This document shows positions 1 to 7,151 of a stretch of 64,000 nt of DNA, piece after piece. The DNA comes from Clostridium_AD sp050717535 (GTDB lineage Bacteria; Bacillota; Clostridia; Clostridiales; Clostridiaceae): contig NZ_JBOITM010000069.1 in NCBI RefSeq assembly GCF_050717535.1, positions 48,463 to 112,462 on the forward strand. Reading direction: 5' to 3'. Under the pieces are notes generated by a model. That model did no database searches and was not told the origin of the DNA. It saw only the letters and a program-made list of their open reading frames with translations. The position numbers and the translations under genes are program-made. Position 1 is the first letter of the stretch. The number at the start of each line of letters is the position of its first letter.

Positions 1-588
1 ATTGTAGTAATTTTCTTTAGGTGCTTTAAAACTAAAAACTGTAGCATCTAGAATTGCCCTGATAATTATTCTGTCTTTATTTTTTAATGCTATAGCACAA
101 GGAATTAACTGAACTTTATCACACATAACCTGCTCACGAATTGTCCAATATTTATTGAGAAGGGCATGACCCTCATTGTCTTTGGCAGGGAAAGGATAGC
201 CTTTACATGTGGGAGAATCTATTAGTATTAATTTTTCAACCATATCTGCATGATCTGCGGCAAACTGCAAACAAATAGTGCCGCCCATAGACAAACCAAC
301 TAGATTAAAGCTTAAAATACCTATCTTTTGCGCAAACATCCAGATGTCTTCTGAAAATTGTCTCATATACTCTACAGGTGTATTGTATGAAGAACCACCT
401 GCACCCCTTAAATCAATTGCATATGCTTTATAGTCCTCTGGTAGATTTTCCATAAAGTGTTCCCAATATTTTGATGTAACAATATTACCATGCACCAATA
501 ATAAAATATTCCTGCCTTTACCACTTTCCCTATAGGCCACTGCTTCTCCATTAGCTATAATAACTTTTTTTAATTCAACTTTATTCAT
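1..588 (-). CDS. Alpha/beta hydrolase, partial (C-terminus beyond left edge)
   Basis: Open reading frame of 196 codons starting at ATG 586-588 on the minus strand, preceded by GGAGGT, and still open at base 1, so the C-terminus lies outside the window. The protein shows an HGN oxyanion segment near residues 33-35, the DLRGAGGS turn near 59-66 and the nucleophile elbow GLSMGG with Ser100. The catalytic His would be off the edge. Family members are esterases, lipases, C-C hydrolases or haloperoxidase-like enzymes; the substrate cannot be read here. It diverges from the CoA-transferase gene and has its own sigma-54-type promoter at 629-644, so it probably belongs to the same catabolic unit. Confidence 0.85.
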   Translation of the reverse strand, partial: MNKVELKKVIIANGEAVAYRESGKGRNILLLVHGNIVTSKYWEHFMENLPEDYKAYAIDLRGAGGSSYNTPVEYMRQFSEDIWMFAQKIGILSFNLVGLSMGGTICLQFAADHADMVEKLILIDSPTCKGYPFPAKDNEGHALLNKYWTIREQVMCDKVQLIPCAIALKNKDRIIIRAILDATVFSFKAPKENYYN

Positions 589-628
589 AAATGTACCTCC
601 TTTAAAAATATGTTATATACAATAAGTA

Positions 629-644
629 AGCAAATATTATGCCA
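629..644 (-). promoter_or_regulatory. Predicted sigma-54 promoter for the hydrolase gene
   Basis: On the minus strand the sequence reads TGGCAT-AATAT-TTGCT, with GG and GC at the -24/-12 spacing of the sigma-54 consensus TGGCAC-N5-TTGCW. Only the last base of the first box differs. The implied transcription start is about 12 bases downstream of the GC element, leaving a short leader before the ATG at 588. A matching promoter faces the other way at 820-835. Confidence 0.75.
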
Positions 645-692
645 CTGAAAGAATGAACAAGGTACTATGATGCATAATAAAATATTTGAAAA

Positions 693-719
693 ACATATGT
701 AACATAACGTTACATATGT
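693..719. promoter_or_regulatory. Perfect inverted repeat, candidate activator (UAS) site
   Basis: ACATATGTAAC and GTTACATATGT are perfect 11-base inverted arms around a 5-base spacer. The site lies between two divergent sigma-54-type promoters, about 50 bases from one and 100 bases from the other, the usual placement of an enhancer-binding-protein site. The likely ligand is the Fis-type activator encoded at 3630-5018; that assignment is inference. Confidence 0.6.
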
Positions 720-819
720 ACATAAATATTACACATATTTGCAGGCAATATTATTACATAATGGTTTTCTAGTGCTTAAAATTACCAGCTTTTATCAATA
801 TATTTGTTAATAACGTAAT

Positions 820-835
820 TGGCATAGTAATTGCT
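820..835 (+). promoter_or_regulatory. Predicted sigma-54 promoter for the CoA-transferase/MFS operon
   Basis: TGGCAT-AGTAA-TTGCT matches the sigma-54 -24/-12 consensus with exact GG-GC spacing. It lies about 50 bases before the CoA-transferase start and downstream of the inverted repeat at 693-719. No good sigma-A -35/-10 pair was noticed in the same position. Confidence 0.75.
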
Positions 836-883
836 CTATATATAATAAAAACAGTTACATATTTATACGAGGAGGAATAGTTA

Positions 884-2212
884 ATGATAAATTTAAAAGA
901 AGGTTACGACAAAAAAGTAAAAACTATTAAAGAAGCTTTAGGTTTAATTAAATCTGGTGATTTTATAATTGTTGCTCAAGCAGGTGCAGAACCTATAGCA
1001 TTATTAGATGAACTTCATACCATTAAGGATAATGGGGTTAGAGGAGTTGAAATTCAAACTTGCTTGCCAATGAAAAACTATGAATTTATGAAAAACCCTG
1101 ATTTGAAGGATGTTATTTTCAATCATGGTTGGTACTTTACCAAAGCATTAAGAGATGCTCAAAGAAATGGTAATGCTACCTATACACCTCAACATGCTCA
1201 CATAGCCTTATGGAAGAAACTTTCAGGGCTTAAAGGAAGGAGAGTTGTATTATTTTGCACATGCTCTCCAGTAGATAAGCACGGGTATTTATCTCTTTCC
1301 ATAAGCAACATATATGAAAGGGAACTAATAGATGCGGGTGCACATGTAATATGTGAGATATCACCAAGTTACCCAAGAACATTTGGTGATAATATTGTTC
1401 ATGTAAGTGAAGTTGATGCAATAGTTGAAACAAACAGATCCGTCCCAGAAGTAAATTTAGCGCCTTATACAGATACTGATAAGAAAATTGGACAATATAT
1501 AGCAAACATTGTTGAAGATGGTTCTACAATTCAGCTTGGTATTGGAAATATACCTAATGCAGTGGCAGTAGAACTTAGGACTAAGAAGCACCTTGGTATC
1601 CATACAGAAATGTTCACAGAATCAATGTTGGATTTAATAGAGTGTGGTGCTATTGATAATTCTCAAAAAGGATTTTATGATGGCTATTCAGTTTGTGCAT
1701 TTGCATTTGGTAATAAGAAACTGTATGACTTTTTAGATGATAACCCCACCGTGTTATTTAAAGCAGGTTCTTGGGTAAATGATCCCTTCCAAATAAAAAA
1801 CAATAAGAAATTTGTTTCAATAAATGCTACTTTAGAAGTGGACTTAACAGGACAGTGTGCATCTGAATCCATAGGAAGTATACAATATACCGGTACTGGT
1901 GGACAGGCTGATACAGCAATTGGTTCACAAAGGTCTGAAAATGGAAAATCAATTATTGCAATGCATTCCACATATACCACTAAGGACAAAAATGGCATAG
2001 AAACACTGCAGTCTAAGATAGTTCCGTTCTTAAAACAAGGATCAATAGTGAGCTTGTCAAGAAATGATACAGATTATGTGGTAACTGAAAACGGAGTGGC
2101 ATGGCTTAGAGGATTATCTGTAAGAGATAGGGTAGATGCACTTATTAATATTGCACATCCTGACCTAAGAGAAAAATTAAGATTTGAAGCTAAGAAAAAT
2201 TATATTTGGTAG
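884..2212 (+). CDS. Acetyl-CoA hydrolase/transferase family CoA-transferase (4-hydroxybutyrate CoA-transferase-like)
   Basis: A 442-residue protein, full length for the Cat1/Cat2/AbfT class of CoA-transferases, which move CoA between an acyl-CoA (often acetyl-CoA) and a free carboxylate through a glutamyl-CoA intermediate. The HTEMF segment at residues 240-244 carries Glu242, the position expected for the catalytic glutamate. A glycine-rich QLGIGNIP loop lies near 217-224 and a GTGGQAD oxyanion-type motif in the last third. The RBS GAGGAGG precedes ATG 884. The MFS carrier follows after 28 bases, so import of a carboxylate and its activation to a CoA thioester are probably coupled. The exact substrate is unknown. 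Confidence 0.85.
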   Translation: MINLKEGYDKKVKTIKEALGLIKSGDFIIVAQAGAEPIALLDELHTIKDNGVRGVEIQTCLPMKNYEFMKNPDLKDVIFNHGWYFTKALRDAQRNGNATYTPQHAHIALWKKLSGLKGRRVVLFCTCSPVDKHGYLSLSISNIYERELIDAGAHVICEISPSYPRTFGDNIVHVSEVDAIVETNRSVPEVNLAPYTDTDKKIGQYIANIVEDGSTIQLGIGNIPNAVAVELRTKKHLGIHTEMFTESMLDLIECGAIDNSQKGFYDGYSVCAFAFGNKKLYDFLDDNPTVLFKAGSWVNDPFQIKNNKKFVSINATLEVDLTGQCASESIGSIQYTGTGGQADTAIGSQRSENGKSIIAMHSTYTTKDKNGIETLQSKIVPFLKQGSIVSLSRNDTDYVVTENGVAWLRGLSVRDRVDALINIAHPDLREKLRFEAKKNYIW

Positions 2213-2240
2213 TCTAAATTAACGGATAGGAGGAGTTATT

Positions 2241-3506
2241 ATGGTAACTAAAAAGCCTGGTATTTTTTATGGTTGGTGGATAGTATTAGTGGCATTTCTT
2301 TCAGTGGGTATTACATATGGCACAAAAGGTGCTTATGGAGTTATTCAACTATCAATGCTAAAAGACCTAGGGTGGACAAGAGCACAGGTAGCAGGAGCAT
2401 TCTCTGCTAATATGTTTATATATGCAATTGCCGTATTATTTATGGGAAAAATTATGGATAAAATAGGTGTTAAAAAAATATTGATGATTGGTGGAACTCT
2501 AACAGGTATTGCTTATTATTTGATGACTATTGTTAAAACACCAGTACAATTTTATTTATGCTATGGTGTATTACTAGGACTATCAGGCAGTTGTATGGGA
2601 ATGGTTCCTGGTCCTACATCAGTTAGCAGATGGTTTACTAAAATGAGAGGACGTGCTTTGGCATTGACTTTAGTTGCATCACCATTAGGTGCAGCTATCT
2701 TCACAATTCTTGCAAAAGGTTGGTTGGTTTCTATAGGGTGGAGAGGAACATTTAAGATAATGGCAATATGCTCATGGGTATTAGTAATTCTTCCTGCATT
2801 CTTCCTTATGAAGAATAGGCCAGAGGATATAGGGTTAAATCCCGATGGAGCGGTTGAAGCTGTAGTATCTAAAAACAAAATAAATACTTCAGTAGAAGAT
2901 GAAGAATGGACATATGGCAGAATATTCTCATCACCTAAAGCTTGGTTATTAATTTTAGCCTATTTCTTATTTGGAGGAAATGGAATTGCACAGCAGGTAC
3001 ATCAAGTACCACATTTAATCAACAATGGGTTAACACTTGGTCAAGCAACAGATGTTTTAGCTTTAAATATGTTTTTATCTGTGATATCAATGCTTATTTG
3101 GCCAACAATATCAGATTTTATTGACAGAAAAAAGGCATTGGTAGTTTCATTAATGTTACAAGTAGTAGGTACAATTATTCTTATGAATGCACATACGGTT
3201 TCAATGGCTTATGTGTTTGTCTTTGTAATGGGACTTTCATATATGGGAGCATTTGGACTGTTCTCAGCTTTAGCAGCAGATTTGTTTGGAAGAAAAAGTC
3301 TTGGCACAATAAATGGTGTTATGGCTACAAGTGCTTCCTTAGGAGCAGCAGTTGCAATTTATTTCGGGGGATATATTTACGATGTAACAAAATCATACAA
3401 TACATTGTGGCTGGTTTGTATAGGAGGATTAGTATTAGCTATAGTACTTACTGTATCTCTAATAAAAATATCTACTTTGAAAAAAAGTACCAGTGTAGAA
3501 ATGTAA
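2241..3506 (+). CDS. MFS transporter, oxalate/formate antiporter (monocarboxylate porter) type
   Basis: A 421-residue polytopic protein with about 12 hydrophobic segments and two halves separated by a charged loop near residues 195-225. The N-terminal FYGWWIV segment and a GKIMDKIGVKK loop between early helices are typical of the OFA/monocarboxylate branch of the major facilitator superfamily. RBS AGGAGG precedes ATG 2241. It forms a two-gene operon with the upstream CoA-transferase and shares its predicted sigma-54 promoter. A role in importing, or exchanging, the carboxylic acid used by that enzyme is inference from context. Confidence 0.85.
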   Translation: MVTKKPGIFYGWWIVLVAFLSVGITYGTKGAYGVIQLSMLKDLGWTRAQVAGAFSANMFIYAIAVLFMGKIMDKIGVKKILMIGGTLTGIAYYLMTIVKTPVQFYLCYGVLLGLSGSCMGMVPGPTSVSRWFTKMRGRALALTLVASPLGAAIFTILAKGWLVSIGWRGTFKIMAICSWVLVILPAFFLMKNRPEDIGLNPDGAVEAVVSKNKINTSVEDEEWTYGRIFSSPKAWLLILAYFLFGGNGIAQQVHQVPHLINNGLTLGQATDVLALNMFLSVISMLIWPTISDFIDRKKALVVSLMLQVVGTIILMNAHTVSMAYVFVFVMGLSYMGAFGLFSALAADLFGRKSLGTINGVMATSASLGAAVAIYFGGYIYDVTKSYNTLWLVCIGGLVLAIVLTVSLIKISTLKKSTSVEM

Positions 3507-3536
3507 GTAGTGCTGATAATTTAATAATCTAAATAT

Positions 3537-3588
3537 AATATGTAGCAAATAATTGAGAATTCGAATTATTTGCTACATATTTTTCTTT
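3537..3588 (+). terminator. Terminator of CoA-transferase/MFS operon
   Basis: The arms ATGTAGCAAATAATT and AATTATTTGCTACAT are perfectly complementary around a 9-base loop, extendable by a few A-T pairs, and are followed by a T-rich tract. The -35 box of the next promoter lies inside the right arm. Confidence 0.8.
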
Positions 3589-3598
3589 ATTGTATAAT
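3570..3598 (+). promoter_or_regulatory. Sigma-A promoter for the sigma-54 activator gene
   Basis: TTGCTA, 17-base spacer, TATAAT. The -10 box is perfect and the -35 box matches 4 of 6. It overlaps the upstream terminator and sits 32 bases before the activator start, so the regulator is probably made constitutively while its targets need sigma-54. Confidence 0.65.
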
Positions 3599-3629
3599 TA
3601 TTGTATACAGTTTTAAGGGGGAGTAAAAC

Positions 3630-5018
3630 ATGTCTAACTTCATTGAAACTAAGGAGTTCCTAGAATTTTGCCATAGTGCTTTTGACAATATTCCTATTGC
3701 GGTAGATTTTTTGGACAAAGATGGAAGAATGATATATATTAATAAAATTTTTTCGGAATTCTTGCAAATATCGATTGAAAACATGGTTGGTAGAATTGTA
3801 ACGGATATAAATCCTACTTCTAAGTTCTTAATTTCATTACAGAATAGAAAGGCTGATATTGCTATAAGACATAAATTTCCAAATGGCAGAGAAGCTATAT
3901 GTCATAGAATACCCATAATAGATAATTCAGGTAATTTGCAAGGGGGTTTTGGTATGCTGTTATTTGAAGAAGTGCAGCAAATGAAAACTATACTTGATAA
4001 ATGTAAATTATTGGATAAAGAATTAAAATTATATAAAAATGAAATCGCACGAGTTAATAGAGCCAAATATCAATTAAACGATATTATAGGTGAATCTTCA
4101 GCAATAAAAAAATGCAAGAAGGATGTTAAAAAAGCAGCAAGAGTTAATCTAAATGTAATCATTACTGGTGAAAGTGGAGTTGGTAAAGAGCTTTTTGCTC
4201 ATGCAGTACATAATGAAAGTGAAAGATCAAATGCACCTTTTGTATGTATTAATTGTTCATCAATACCAGAAAATTTATTCGAAGCTGAACTATTTGGCTA
4301 TGAAGAAGGCGCTTTTACCGGTGCTAAAAAATCTGGCAGTGTAGGTAAGTTCGAAATTGCCAATGGTGGAACTATCTTTTTAGATGAAATAGGAGATATG
4401 CCTTATCACATGCAGGCAAAAATTTTAAGAGCACTGCAGGAAGAAGAAATAGTAAGGGTAGGAGGAAAACAAGTTATACCCTTAGATGTGAGAGTTATAA
4501 GCGCTACTCATAAAGATTTAATGAATATGATTAAAGAAAATAAATTCAGAGAAGATCTTTATTATAGGATTAATATATTAAATATTGAAGTACCTCCTTT
4601 AAGAGACAGAAAAGAAGATATACCAATACTAATAGATGAATTTTTAGCAAAGTTTTATAAAGAATCAGGAATATATAGAAAAATCCCGGGAAATATTATG
4701 AAAATATTAATGAACTGTTTTTGGCATGGAAATGTAAGAGAATTAAAAAATGTGGTAGAAAAAACTTGTGTAAATGCAGAAAATGTGAATGTTAATATTG
4801 ACGATATACCAAAATATTTATTAAACGATTCCATAAATGAAATAAGTAATGAAAATGAAACAGGTTTGAATTCTGTTGTTAATAGTGTAGAAAAGGAGCT
4901 AATAGAAACAGCTTTAAAACAGAGTAACTATAATAAAAGTCAAGCATCTAAAATTTTAAAGATTTCGAGAGTTACATTGTACAGAAAAATGAATGAATTG
5001 GTAATAAAGGATAAATGA
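3630..5018 (+). CDS. Sigma-54-dependent transcriptional activator, PAS-AAA+-Fis
   Basis: A 462-residue enhancer-binding protein. A PAS sensor domain spans about residues 12-115 (YINKIFSEFL), a coiled linker about 115-148, and the AAA+ domain about 150-375, with Walker A GESGVGKE (180-187), GAFTGA (227-232), which contacts sigma-54, and Walker B IFLDEIGD (249-256). A Fis-type helix-turn-helix lies at 436-455 (SQASKILKISRVTLYRKM). All ATPase motifs are intact. There is no receiver domain, so control is through PAS ligand binding or redox state rather than phosphorylation. It directly follows the two divergent sigma-54-type promoters and is the obvious candidate to activate them. Confidence 0.93.
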   Translation: MSNFIETKEFLEFCHSAFDNIPIAVDFLDKDGRMIYINKIFSEFLQISIENMVGRIVTDINPTSKFLISLQNRKADIAIRHKFPNGREAICHRIPIIDNSGNLQGGFGMLLFEEVQQMKTILDKCKLLDKELKLYKNEIARVNRAKYQLNDIIGESSAIKKCKKDVKKAARVNLNVIITGESGVGKELFAHAVHNESERSNAPFVCINCSSIPENLFEAELFGYEEGAFTGAKKSGSVGKFEIANGGTIFLDEIGDMPYHMQAKILRALQEEEIVRVGGKQVIPLDVRVISATHKDLMNMIKENKFREDLYYRINILNIEVPPLRDRKEDIPILIDEFLAKFYKESGIYRKIPGNIMKILMNCFWHGNVRELKNVVEKTCVNAENVNVNIDDIPKYLLNDSINEISNENETGLNSVVNSVEKELIETALKQSNYNKSQASKILKISRVTLYRKMNELVIKDK

Positions 5019-5091
5019 AATACTTCTATAAATAGTTTTAAATATGATATTGAATGTGCAACTGCGTTTTTACTATGATTTACAGGCTCAA

Positions 5092-5121
5092 ATTAAAAAA
5101 GAGCATAAGCTCTTTTTTAAT
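5092..5121. terminator. Bidirectional terminator between convergent genes
   Basis: ATTAAAAAAGAGC, a 4-base loop, and GCTCTTTTTTAAT form a perfect hairpin with A-tract and T-tract on the two sides. It serves the activator on the plus strand and the 105-residue gene on the minus strand, overlapping the latter's stop codon. Confidence 0.85.
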
Positions 5122-5434
5122 TCTCTTCAATATTTTTATTTTCTTCAATATTTTTATTTTCTTCAATGGTATCATTCTCTTCAATATTTTCGTTTCCTTC
5201 AACTATCTCTATTCCTGTAGGCTCAATTTTATAATTCCCTCTTACTGCTTGTTTGGTTATAAGTCTCTTTTTCATTAGTGATTCAAGAGAAGATTTGAAT
5301 ACTCTAAGATTACCTTTGCCGTTGCCTAAATTAATAGCTAACTTAATTTTTGCTAAGCTTTGTGGGGAGGCGGTTCTACTTTCATAAAGATAGTTCAATA
5401 CACTATCTTCAACTTCTTTTATATCATCTTTCAT
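5117..5434 (-). CDS. Small winged-helix-like protein with an acidic repeat tail
   Basis: 105 residues from ATG 5434, with RBS AAGGAG on the minus strand. Residues 1-78 look like a compact helical or winged-helix fold (KNDIKEVEDS-type start, LESLMKKRLITKQ helix, then a short strand pair), which suggests nucleic-acid binding. Residues 80-105 are a low-complexity acidic tail made of four hexapeptide repeats of the type NIEENK, coded by an 18-base tandem repeat. I do not recognise a named family. It is monocistronic, convergent with the sigma-54 activator and divergent from the ATPase operon. Confidence 0.7.
   Translation of the reverse strand: MKDDIKEVEDSVLNYLYESRTASPQSLAKIKLAINLGNGKGNLRVFKSSLESLMKKRLITKQAVRGNYKIEPTGIEIVEGNENIEENDTIEENKNIEENKNIEEN
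5125..5196. repeat. 18-base tandem repeat (four units) within the gene tail
   Basis: Four units beginning CTTCAATATTTT at 5125, 5143, 5161 and 5179. The first two are identical and the last two have diverged. It is in frame, so unit gain or loss would change only the number of acidic hexapeptides. Confidence 0.8.
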
Positions 5435-5638
5435 AAATATTCTCCTTTGTTATTGTATTTCGCCATAATGTATAAGTATACTACATGATGCAACTAATAA
5501 AAAGGGAATATTTCTTAGAAAAACTCATTTTATAGGGGTGTACCTGCGATAAACATAGCTAAAGTCAGCTAATCACTTAATATATCTTAATAACACTCAA
5601 ATTCATTGCTAAATGCTTGTATTGTGACTAAAATGGAT

Positions 5639-5668
5639 TTCGACATTATGCTTTAAGGGTAATATAAT
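5639..5668 (+). promoter_or_regulatory. Candidate promoter of the V/A-ATPase operon
   Basis: TTCGAC, 18-base spacer, TATAAT, ending 78 bases before the first ATPase gene. A second, weaker pair (TTGCTA, 17 bases, TAAAAT) lies at 5606-5634. Either could drive the operon. The rest of the 5435-5745 gap shows no gene. Confidence 0.45.
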
Positions 5669-5745
5669 GAAAAGATACTCATTATCCATTATTATAATGA
5701 AAATCAAAATCATGTATTATTTTAAAAATATTGGGGGGCGATGCT

Positions 5746-6060
5746 TTGGAATTTGTAATGAATAAAATAATGAGCATAGATAAAGATGCTGAAAGCTATA
5801 GAAGTGGAATAGATGAACTGCTAAAAAAGAAACAAGATGAACTTGAAAAAACAATAGTGGATATGAAAAGTAGCTGGGAAGAAGAATCTAAAAATATTAA
5901 AAGCACTATAAGCAATGAAAAAATAATTGAGGCAGAGGAAAAGGCTAAAAACATAAGATCAGAAAAAGAAGAAGGATTAAATAAAATTAATACTAAATAT
6001 CAAAGCAATAAATTAGTTATAGTAGAGGAAGTATTTAATGGAATAATAGAGTCGCTATAG
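5746..6060 (+). CDS. V/A-type ATPase peripheral stalk subunit (H/G type)
   Basis: 104 residues from TTG 5746, chosen because a GGGGGG ribosome site lies 7 bases upstream. An in-frame TTG at 5731 precedes that site and is less likely. The protein is almost entirely a charged coiled coil rich in Lys and Glu, as expected for the H (G) stalk subunit that pairs with subunit E and links the catalytic head to the membrane subunit I. It is the first gene of the operon, with 12 bases between its stop and the next start. The call rests on coiled-coil character and operon position because sequence conservation in this family is low. Confidence 0.75.
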   Translation: MEFVMNKIMSIDKDAESYRSGIDELLKKKQDELEKTIVDMKSSWEEESKNIKSTISNEKIIEAEEKAKNIRSEKEEGLNKINTKYQSNKLVIVEEVFNGIIESL

Positions 6061-6072
6061 GAGTTGAAATAT

Positions 6073-7113
6073 ATGGGGAGTGTTGTTACGTTTAGTGCCG
6101 TAAATTCTAAAGTAAAGGCTTTAATGGGAAAGATGCTTAATGTCGAACAGTATTCAAAATTGCTAAATTGTAAAGATTTTAAAAGTACTGTTAAAGTATT
6201 AAAAGAAGAAACTAATTATGCGCAGCTTTTAGAACCATATAACACAGATAAGATTCACCGGGGTGATTTAGAGATTATTTTACATAAACATTATATAAAT
6301 ATTTATAGTAAATTTATAAATTATTTTAATGGTGAATATAGGAAGCTTATAAAATCCCTTTTTATAAGATGGGAAATAGAGGATTTAAAAGTAATTATTA
6401 GAGGTAAATATTTAGGTCGTAGTTACGACGAAATTGCAATGAAGCTAATTGCCAGAAGTTCTCTAAATACAATAAATTACGATTATTTATTAGCTCTGAA
6501 AAATGTAGAAGAGGTTGTGGAGGGATTAAAAGGAAGCATATATTACAAGAGTTTAAAAAATTTATCTAAAGACATAACTGAAAAAGGTTTGTTTAGGATT
6601 GAAACAGAACTTGATTTTGTTTATTTTACAACCATAAGGAAAGAACTCAAACATCTAGACAAAGAGAATAGTGAAGTAGTGCATAGCATAATTGGTTTTG
6701 AAGCAGATTTATTAAATTTAAGCTGGATATATAGGGGAAAGACTTTTTACAAAATACCACCAGAAGAATTGTTTAACTATACTATATACAATGGATATAA
6801 ACTATCAAAGGAAGAACTTAGAAAGCTTTGTTATGTAAATAATATTGATGAATTGCATAGTTTAATAGAAACAACACCTTATGCGCATATATATGAAAAA
6901 GATGATCCAAATTCCATTGAGAAACAGAGGAGGGAATTCGAAAAGAAATATTTAAAGAAAATTCTTAGAGAAAATAAGACTAACATTGGTATGGTAATGA
7001 GCTATCTTATGTTTTATAGAATTGAAGTAAGTGATATTATATCTATAATAGAGCAAAAGAGATATTCTATTGCAATAGAAGAAGGTATGAATTATGTTTC
7101 TGTTAAAATCTAA
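6073..7113 (+). CDS. ntpC: V/A-type ATPase subunit C (central stalk to membrane connector)
   Basis: 346 residues from ATG 6073. GGAG lies 9 bases upstream, while the alternative TTG 6064 would abut the ribosome site. Repeated segments of the form KDFKSTVKVLKEETNYAQLL and WEIEDLKVIIRGKYLGR are typical of the three-fold helical, funnel-shaped V-type C/AC39 family, which caps the rotor ring and joins it to the central stalk. The usual length is about 330-350. Here the gene sits between H and I, unlike the common I-K-E-C-F order. Confidence 0.88.
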   Translation: MGSVVTFSAVNSKVKALMGKMLNVEQYSKLLNCKDFKSTVKVLKEETNYAQLLEPYNTDKIHRGDLEIILHKHYINIYSKFINYFNGEYRKLIKSLFIRWEIEDLKVIIRGKYLGRSYDEIAMKLIARSSLNTINYDYLLALKNVEEVVEGLKGSIYYKSLKNLSKDITEKGLFRIETELDFVYFTTIRKELKHLDKENSEVVHSIIGFEADLLNLSWIYRGKTFYKIPPEELFNYTIYNGYKLSKEELRKLCYVNNIDELHSLIETTPYAHIYEKDDPNSIEKQRREFEKKYLKKILRENKTNIGMVMSYLMFYRIEVSDIISIIEQKRYSIAIEEGMNYVSVKI

Positions 7114-7151
7114 AATATTATCTACCACAAAGGATCGCAGGAGGTGATTTT

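Noticed and set aside
5054..5278. Plus-strand frame covering the repeat tail at 5125-5196
   Set aside because: The Phe/Asn-rich repetitive product is the antisense reading of the acidic hexapeptide tail. It spans the terminator.
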